Under the pieces are notes generated by a model. The model saw nothing but the letters and a program-made list of their open reading frames with translations. It was not told the DNA's origin and searched no databases. The position numbers were made by a program, and so were the translations under genes. Shown here in pieces: positions 7,403 through 10,950 of a stretch of DNA of 10,950 bases (positions are counted from its first letter, which is position 1; each line of letters starts with the position of its first letter). The DNA is from an uncultured Brevundimonas sp. (GTDB taxonomy: Bacteria > Pseudomonadota > Alphaproteobacteria > Caulobacterales > Caulobacteraceae). The stretch is taken from positions 1 through 10,950 of the forward strand of contig CAMLNT010000074.1 of NCBI GenBank assembly GCA_946481425.1. The letters run 5' to 3'.

Positions 7403-7419
7403 TTCACGGAAACGGTGAA
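7403..7419. promoter_or_regulatory. Inverted repeat TTCAC-N7-GTGAA in a divergent promoter region
   Basis: TTCAC (7403-7407) and GTGAA (7415-7419) form a perfect inverted repeat around seven bases, in the 87-base gap between the divergent lipoprotein gene and the 570-residue gene. The position fits an operator acting on one or both promoters, but five-base arms can occur by chance and no regulator gene is adjacent. Confidence 0.3.
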
Positions 7420-7456
7420 TACCCGTCCTTAATACGCGGCATGGCAGGGTCGGCGG

Positions 7457-9169
7457 ATGGCTGGCCCGGTTCACTACGAAGTCTTCGCCCGCAAGACCCC
7501 CCAGGCGACCTGGTCACTCCAGCTCGCGGCCGAGTCGCGCGAGCAGGCCGTCCAGGTCGCGGAAGATATGCTGGCCGACAAACGGGCCGTCTCGGTGCGC
7601 GTCACCAAGGAGACCCTCGACGTCGAGACGATGGAGTTCCAATCCATCACCCTCCTGACCAAGGGTGCGCCCGAGCCGGCGCGGCCCAAGGCGGCGCGCG
7701 ACGACAAGGCCCTGATGGTCTGCACCGCTCCGCCGGATCTCTATGCCCCCCACGCCCGCGAGCTGATTGGCCGGGTGCTGGAGGACTGGCTTGGCCGCAA
7801 CCGGATAACGCCTTTCGAACTGCTGCACCGCGCTGACCTCGTTGAGATGCTGGAAGCGTCCGGCCTTGAGCTCCAGCACGCCATCCAGAAGGTCTCGGTG
7901 CCGGAAAGCCAGGCCACGGGCCAGCCGGTCCACGACATCATCCGGCATTACCAGCGGCTGGTCGACAAGGCCTGCGAGCGGGTTCTGCGGGCGGGCCGCG
8001 GCCAGGTGTTCCCCAATCTCGAGGCCGAGTCCGTCGCCGACGCAGCCCGTCGCCTGAGCGGCGCAGGGGAGCGCGCCTTCTTCATGGGAGGCGCGGTCGC
8101 CCGCGCCATGTCAAAGGTCCGCGGTTGGCGCAGCAAGGTCGACGTCCTTATGGACATCGCCGATGCCGCTCCGCAGGAGCCGGAACCCGCCGCCCTCGTC
8201 CATGTGGCGGTCGAGCAGGCGACGAGCGAAATCCTGGCCCTTCGCGAGGGCCTAGCCGATGTCCTGGGACCGTCGCTGGATCTCGGCGGCCAGCTGGCCG
8301 CGCTGGTGCGCATGGCAGCTCCCGAAGAGGTCGAGCTTCTTTCGCGCGCCGACGCTTCCTTCGCCGCCACCATTCCCGATCTGGACGGTCCGGCCCTCCG
8401 TCTGGGCCGCCACATGGCTCAGGGTCAGTATCGCTTGCTGGCAGGCGGCCTCTCGCGGCGGGTCCTGCGCGAACTGATGGGGCCGCGCCGCCTGCGCCCC
8501 ACAGATCCGGCTGGCGAGATCGAGATTCTGCGGGCGCTCGCCATGGTGCTGACAGCGTCAGCCGGCCGCTTCCTGACCCTGGAAGAGGCGCAGCTCGCCT
8601 TCGCCGAGCGATCCAAGGCGCTGGTCAGCGCTGATTTCGTCGAAGCGTATGTCGGCGGCTGCCCCGTGCCGCTTGACGAGGTGAACCTGCTGGTCCGGCT
8701 GTGCGAGAACGTGACCGGCGGTTCCGCCAAGCGGAGCGCCGCGCGCTGGTTGTCCGCGGCCGTGACCGCCCTGAGGTTCGAGCGCAGCCTGCGCGAGAGC
8801 GACGTCGGCGCCGGCCAGCGGCTGGCGACCCTGGCGGAGCTGCAGACGCGGGTCCGCGCGTGTGAGCTGACCGAGAAGGACGAGACCGACATTGCCGAGG
8901 CGCTTGGCCGGATTGGCGACGCGATCGAGGCGGACGGGAGGGTCGTCCTCCAGCTCTCGCGCGCCCGCGCGCCGGTGGGGCAGCGGCTCACCCTGCTCCT
9001 GCGGATGGCCAGCGGGTTGAGCTGTCCCACCGGGCCAGCGTCGGAGCGCGCCAAGGCCGAGGCGATGAAGCTTCTCCGCCATGCCGACAGCCGGACCGAG
9101 CTGTCCAGCGAGCCTCAGACGCTGGCGGCTCTTCGCCCGCTGATGCAGTCAGCAGGCCTCGCGGCCTAG
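7457..9169 (+). CDS. Conserved-looking 570-residue soluble protein of unknown function
   Basis: I do not recognise a named family. Residues 1-70 form a compact beta-alpha-beta-like unit (VHYEVFARKTP, then EQAVQVAEDML, then VSVRVTKETLDVETMEFQSITLL) that resembles N-terminal modules I recall in unnamed alphaproteobacterial proteins. After an Ala/Pro linker near 71-80, residues 90-570 are almost wholly helical and rich in Leu, Ala, Arg and Glu, with landmark strings AFFMGGAVARAMSKVRGWRSKVD (about 207-229; FFMGG-ARA core) and GPSLDLGGQLAALVRMA. No signal peptide, membrane segment, Walker motif or obvious catalytic cluster is visible, so it is probably a cytoplasmic scaffold or regulator, which is a guess. 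ATG 7457 follows AGGG at 7447-7449. Codon use matches the neighbours. Its TAG shares a CTAG with the mscL stop. Confidence 0.85.
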   Translation: MAGPVHYEVFARKTPQATWSLQLAAESREQAVQVAEDMLADKRAVSVRVTKETLDVETMEFQSITLLTKGAPEPARPKAARDDKALMVCTAPPDLYAPHARELIGRVLEDWLGRNRITPFELLHRADLVEMLEASGLELQHAIQKVSVPESQATGQPVHDIIRHYQRLVDKACERVLRAGRGQVFPNLEAESVADAARRLSGAGERAFFMGGAVARAMSKVRGWRSKVDVLMDIADAAPQEPEPAALVHVAVEQATSEILALREGLADVLGPSLDLGGQLAALVRMAAPEEVELLSRADASFAATIPDLDGPALRLGRHMAQGQYRLLAGGLSRRVLRELMGPRRLRPTDPAGEIEILRALAMVLTASAGRFLTLEEAQLAFAERSKALVSADFVEAYVGGCPVPLDEVNLLVRLCENVTGGSAKRSAARWLSAAVTALRFERSLRESDVGAGQRLATLAELQTRVRACELTEKDETDIAEALGRIGDAIEADGRVVLQLSRARAPVGQRLTLLLRMASGLSCPTGPASERAKAEAMKLLRHADSRTELSSEPQTLAALRPLMQSAGLAA

Positions 9170-9582
9170 GAGCGCTTCTTCAACTCGTCCCGTATCTCGG
9201 TCAGCAAGGCCTCGGTTGGCGTCGGCGCGGCGGGCGCCGGGTCCGGCTGTGCAGCCTGCTCGCGGCGCAACTTGTTGATCGCCTTGACCATGAGGAAGAT
9301 CACCATGGCCACGATGAGGAACTGAATCAGGGTGTTGATGAAGGCGCCGTACTGGATCGCCACCTCCTCGATCGCCTCGGTGGCCGGGTTCTCGGGGGCC
9401 AAAACCCACTTCAGTTCCGAGAAGTCGACCCGGCCCAGCACCAGACCGATCGGCGGCATGACCACCTGTTCGACCAGGCTGGTGACGATCTTGCCGAAGG
9501 CCGCGCCGATAATCACGCCGACCGCCAGATCGACGACATTGCCGCGGCTGATGAACTCGCGGAATTCGCTGAAAATACTCAC
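9166..9582 (-). CDS. mscL: Large-conductance mechanosensitive channel
   Basis: A 138-residue MscL, a homopentameric inner-membrane pore that opens under high membrane tension and releases solutes on hypo-osmotic shock. The N-terminal helix FSEFREFISRGNVVDLAVGVIIGAAFGKIV is the strongest family signature (RGNVVDLAVG core at 13-22), followed by TM1 to about residue 45 with the PPIGLVLG turn, a short periplasmic loop, TM2 at about 79-103, and a cytoplasmic helix ending LLTEIRDELKKRS after a Pro/Ala linker. The start is GTG 9582, with a perfect AGGAGG (9596-9591) eight bases upstream. The loop residues 52-78 are of ordinary length. It lies downstream of ihfB on the same strand, 221 bases away, so it likely has its own promoter. 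Confidence 0.97.
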   Translation of the reverse strand: MSIFSEFREFISRGNVVDLAVGVIIGAAFGKIVTSLVEQVVMPPIGLVLGRVDFSELKWVLAPENPATEAIEEVAIQYGAFINTLIQFLIVAMVIFLMVKAINKLRREQAAQPDPAPAAPTPTEALLTEIRDELKKRS

Positions 9583-9803
9583 GGCCGGCGCCTCCTGTGC
9601 AGGCGCGAAGTCTAACGGCTTTCCAGACGACCTGAAAAGGTCCGTCCGACAGTGAGGCTCACGCTCTCAGCGTCTTGTCAAAGCAGGACAAGCGGGACGG
9701 GGACACGGTGGATACTGCGGGACAATCTGGGCGCCAGACGTGGACAATTCGCGGCGCAGCAGCCTGGACCCAGAAGGCCCGCCCACGCGAAAGCGCTCCG
9801 AGG
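9583..9803 (-). promoter_or_regulatory. ihfB-mscL intergenic region with three hairpins and repeated GGACA
   Basis: Upstream of mscL there are three perfect inverted repeats: GACCT-GAAA-AGGTC (9629-9642, extended by a bulged outer stem to 9626-9646), ACGCT-CTC-AGCGT (9661-9673) and CTTGTC-N7-GACAAG (9674-9692), the last two abutting. Further from mscL, TCTGG-GCG-CCAGA (9726-9738) lies between two GGACAAT copies (9720-9726 and 9742-9748) 22 bases apart, with further GGACAAG at 9686 and GGACAC at 9701. No classical terminator for ihfB and no confident -35/-10 pair is visible. The repeats suggest operators or a structured leader; none is proven. Confidence 0.45.
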
Positions 9804-10085
9804 TTAGTCGGCGTTCAGACGCTCGCGAAGCTCCTTGCCGCTCTTGAAGAACGGCACGGACTTGGCCGGGACGCTGACCGTTTCGCCCGTGCGGGGATTG
9901 CGGCCCTGGCGCGCGGGACGCGACCGAACCGAAAAGGCGCCGAAGCCGCGAAGCTCGACGCGGCCGTCTTCGGACAGGGCATCGGTCATGCGGTCGAGAA
10001 TGACGCCGACGATCTTTTCGACATCCTTTTGGGTCAGGTGCGGGTTCTCGGCCGCCAGCTTGTCGATGAGCTCGGATTTGATCAT
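9804..10085 (-). CDS. ihfB: Integration host factor subunit beta
   Basis: A 93-residue DNA-bending protein of the HU/IHF family, the beta partner of the IhfA-IhfB heterodimer that kinks DNA by about a U-turn in promoters, recombination sites and the nucleoid. It starts [27 protein letters not shown], typical of IhfB, carries [25 protein letters not shown] (about residues 43-67), where the Pro of RNPRTG is the DNA-intercalating residue at the tip of the beta arm, and ends [16 protein letters not shown] set the start at ATG 10085 because GGGGA lies just upstream and relatives start MIKSEL; an upstream TTG at 10103 adds six unlikely residues. It follows rpsA in the order common in proteobacteria, but a strong terminator lies between, so it probably has its own promoter in 10086-10192. 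Confidence 0.97.
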   Translation of the reverse strand: MIKSELIDKLAAENPHLTQKDVEKIVGVILDRMTDALSEDGRVELRGFGAFSVRSRPARQGRNPRTGETVSVPAKSVPFFKSGKELRERLNAD

Positions 10086-10103
10086 CGCATCCCCAGCCCG
10101 CAA

Positions 10104-10128
10104 TGGGCGCTCCCAGGACCCCCCGTCC
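10104..10128 (-). promoter_or_regulatory. Two abutting hairpins in the ihfB leader
   Basis: TGGG-CGCT-CCCA (10104-10115) and GGAC-CCCCC-GTCC (10116-10128) directly adjoin, beginning 19 bases upstream of the ihfB start and just before its ribosome binding site. Four-pair stems are weak alone; stacked they may shape the leader. IhfB and ribosomal S1 leaders are known to be regulated in other bacteria, but no shared element is recognised here. Confidence 0.3.
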
Positions 10129-10192
10129 GGTCGCGAACACTAGCCTTCGCGGTTCGAGGGAAAAAGAGGGATTCGCACTTAACTGCGATCAT

Positions 10193-10225
10193 GAAAAAGC
10201 CCCGCCCGGCGATCCGGACGGGGCT
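10193..10225 (-). terminator. Intrinsic terminator of rpsA
   Basis: Read on the minus strand, AGCCCCG pairs with CGGGGCT and, after one mismatch, CCGG pairs with CCGG around an ATCG loop, a stem of eleven pairs, followed at once by TTTTT (10198-10194). It starts 25 bases after the rpsA stop. This is a textbook Rho-independent terminator for rpsA and separates it from ihfB. On the plus strand only GTTT follows, so it should be mainly one-directional. Confidence 0.93.
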
Positions 10226-10249
10226 GTTTCCTTCAGGCTACAGGTCCGA

Positions 10250-10950
10250 TCAGGACTTGGTGGCCTTTTCCTTCAGCGCGGCGCCCAGGATGTCGCCGAG
10301 CGAAGCGCCCGAGTCCTGCGAGCCATACTGCTCGACGGCTTCCTTCTCGTCCTTCATCTCCAGAGCCTTGATCGACACCGAGATGCGACGGGTGGCGCGG
10401 TCGACGGCGGTCACCAGGGCGTCCACGCGATCGCCGACGGCGAAACGCTCGGGGCGCTGGTCGGCGCGGTCGCGCGACAGGTCCGACTTGCGGATGAAGG
10501 CGGTCGCCGGCGCGTCGTCGTCACCGAACTTGACCTCGATGCCGCCCGAGGTGACCTCGGTGACCGTCACGGTCACGGTCTGGCCGCGGGTGAAGGCGTC
10601 GCCTTCCAGCGGATCGCCGCCCAGCTGCTTGATGCCGAGCGAGACGCGTTCCTTCTCGACGTCGACGTCCAGGACCTTGGCCTTGACCATCTCGCCCTTG
10701 CGGTAGCGCTGGATGGCTTCTTCGCCCGGCGCGTTCCAGTCGATGTCCGACAGGTGCACCATGCCGTCGATGTCGTTGTCCAGGCCCAGGAAGAGGCCGA
10801 ACTCGGTGGCGTTCTTGACTTCGCCCTCGACGGTCGAGCCGACGGGGTGAGCGGCCAGGAAGGCGTCCCACGGATTGTCCTGAGCCTGCTTGAGACCCAG
10901 CGAGATGCGGCGCTTGGAGGCGTCCACGTCCAGCACGATGACGTCCACTT
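10250..10950 (-). CDS. rpsA: 30S ribosomal protein S1, C-terminal part (partial)
   Basis: The 233 visible codons are the C-terminal part of ribosomal protein S1, which binds mRNA on the 30S subunit and helps start translation of leaders with weak ribosome binding sites. S1 domain repeats are clear: the tail of one ending DVDASKRRISLGLKQ, a full one from VGSTVEGEVKNATEFGLFLGLDNDIDGMVHLSDIDW to KERVSLGIKQ, and another, more divergent, from GQTVTVTVTEV to RRISVSIKALEM. The end is a charged tail, DILGAALKEKATKS, with TGA at 10252-10250. The gene runs past the right edge. Several genes in this window lack a strong ribosome binding site (YibQ-like gene, gcdH, lipoprotein, CoA-transferase), which S1 would help, though that is general knowledge of S1 and not shown here. 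Confidence 0.96.
   Translation of the reverse strand, partial: VDVIVLDVDASKRRISLGLKQAQDNPWDAFLAAHPVGSTVEGEVKNATEFGLFLGLDNDIDGMVHLSDIDWNAPGEEAIQRYRKGEMVKAKVLDVDVEKERVSLGIKQLGGDPLEGDAFTRGQTVTVTVTEVTSGGIEVKFGDDDAPATAFIRKSDLSRDRADQRPERFAVGDRVDALVTAVDRATRRISVSIKALEMKDEKEAVEQYGSQDSGASLGDILGAALKEKATKS

Noticed and set aside
9675..10706. 343-codon plus-strand open frame across ihfB and rpsA.
   Set aside because: It is antisense to two certain genes, spans the rpsA terminator, and its residues show no domain character.

Overview
The window looks like a chromosomal core region of a high-GC alphaproteobacterium, most likely Caulobacterales (Brevundimonas or Caulobacter-like). The reasons are strongly GC-biased third codon positions, an atpD-atpC end with a very short epsilon subunit, an rpsA-ihfB pair, and alphaproteobacterial forms of RppH, the YibQ-like protein and the truncated globin. 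Genus is an inference; there is no rRNA gene here to settle it.

Layout. 1-551 (+): the 3' end of the F1-ATPase operon (atpD tail, atpC). 552-670: two REP-like palindromes. 671-1342 (+): a small four-cysteine YHS/TRASH-like protein and a group III truncated haemoglobin, probably co-transcribed. 1343-1777 (+): a structured leader that resembles a guanidine-II (mini-ykkC) riboswitch, then gdx, a guanidinium exporter of the SMR family. 1830-3511 (+): a membrane-anchored YibQ-like polysaccharide deacetylase homologue whose metal-binding positions appear to be lost, translationally coupled to the RNA pyrophosphohydrolase rppH through a GTGA overlap. 3512-3750: noncoding, with a tandem 9-bp repeat and an isolated rrn boxA-like string.

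3751-6581 is a divergent module: on the minus strand a DUF6356-type small membrane protein followed by a CaiB/BaiF CoA-transferase, and on the plus strand glutaryl-CoA dehydrogenase (gcdH). Together the CoA-transferase and GcdH would activate glutarate and oxidise glutaryl-CoA to crotonyl-CoA, as in lysine or glutarate breakdown. 6578-7369 (-) is a DUF3313-like lipoprotein converging on gcdH. It is divergent from a 570-residue soluble protein of unknown function (7457-9169, +), which converges on mscL (9166-9582, -). The right end (9804-10950, -) is rpsA (partial), a strong intrinsic terminator, then ihfB.

Most of the window is ordinary housekeeping sequence. I see no mobile element, CRISPR array, tRNA or rRNA gene, and no clear new multi-gene system. 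The points most worth a second look are the guanidine-II-like leader, the probable pseudoenzyme YibQ homologue beside rppH, the YHS-globin pair, the 570-residue unknown protein, and several compact hairpins in intergenic or stop-codon-spanning positions. No stretch over 300 bases lacks a gene.
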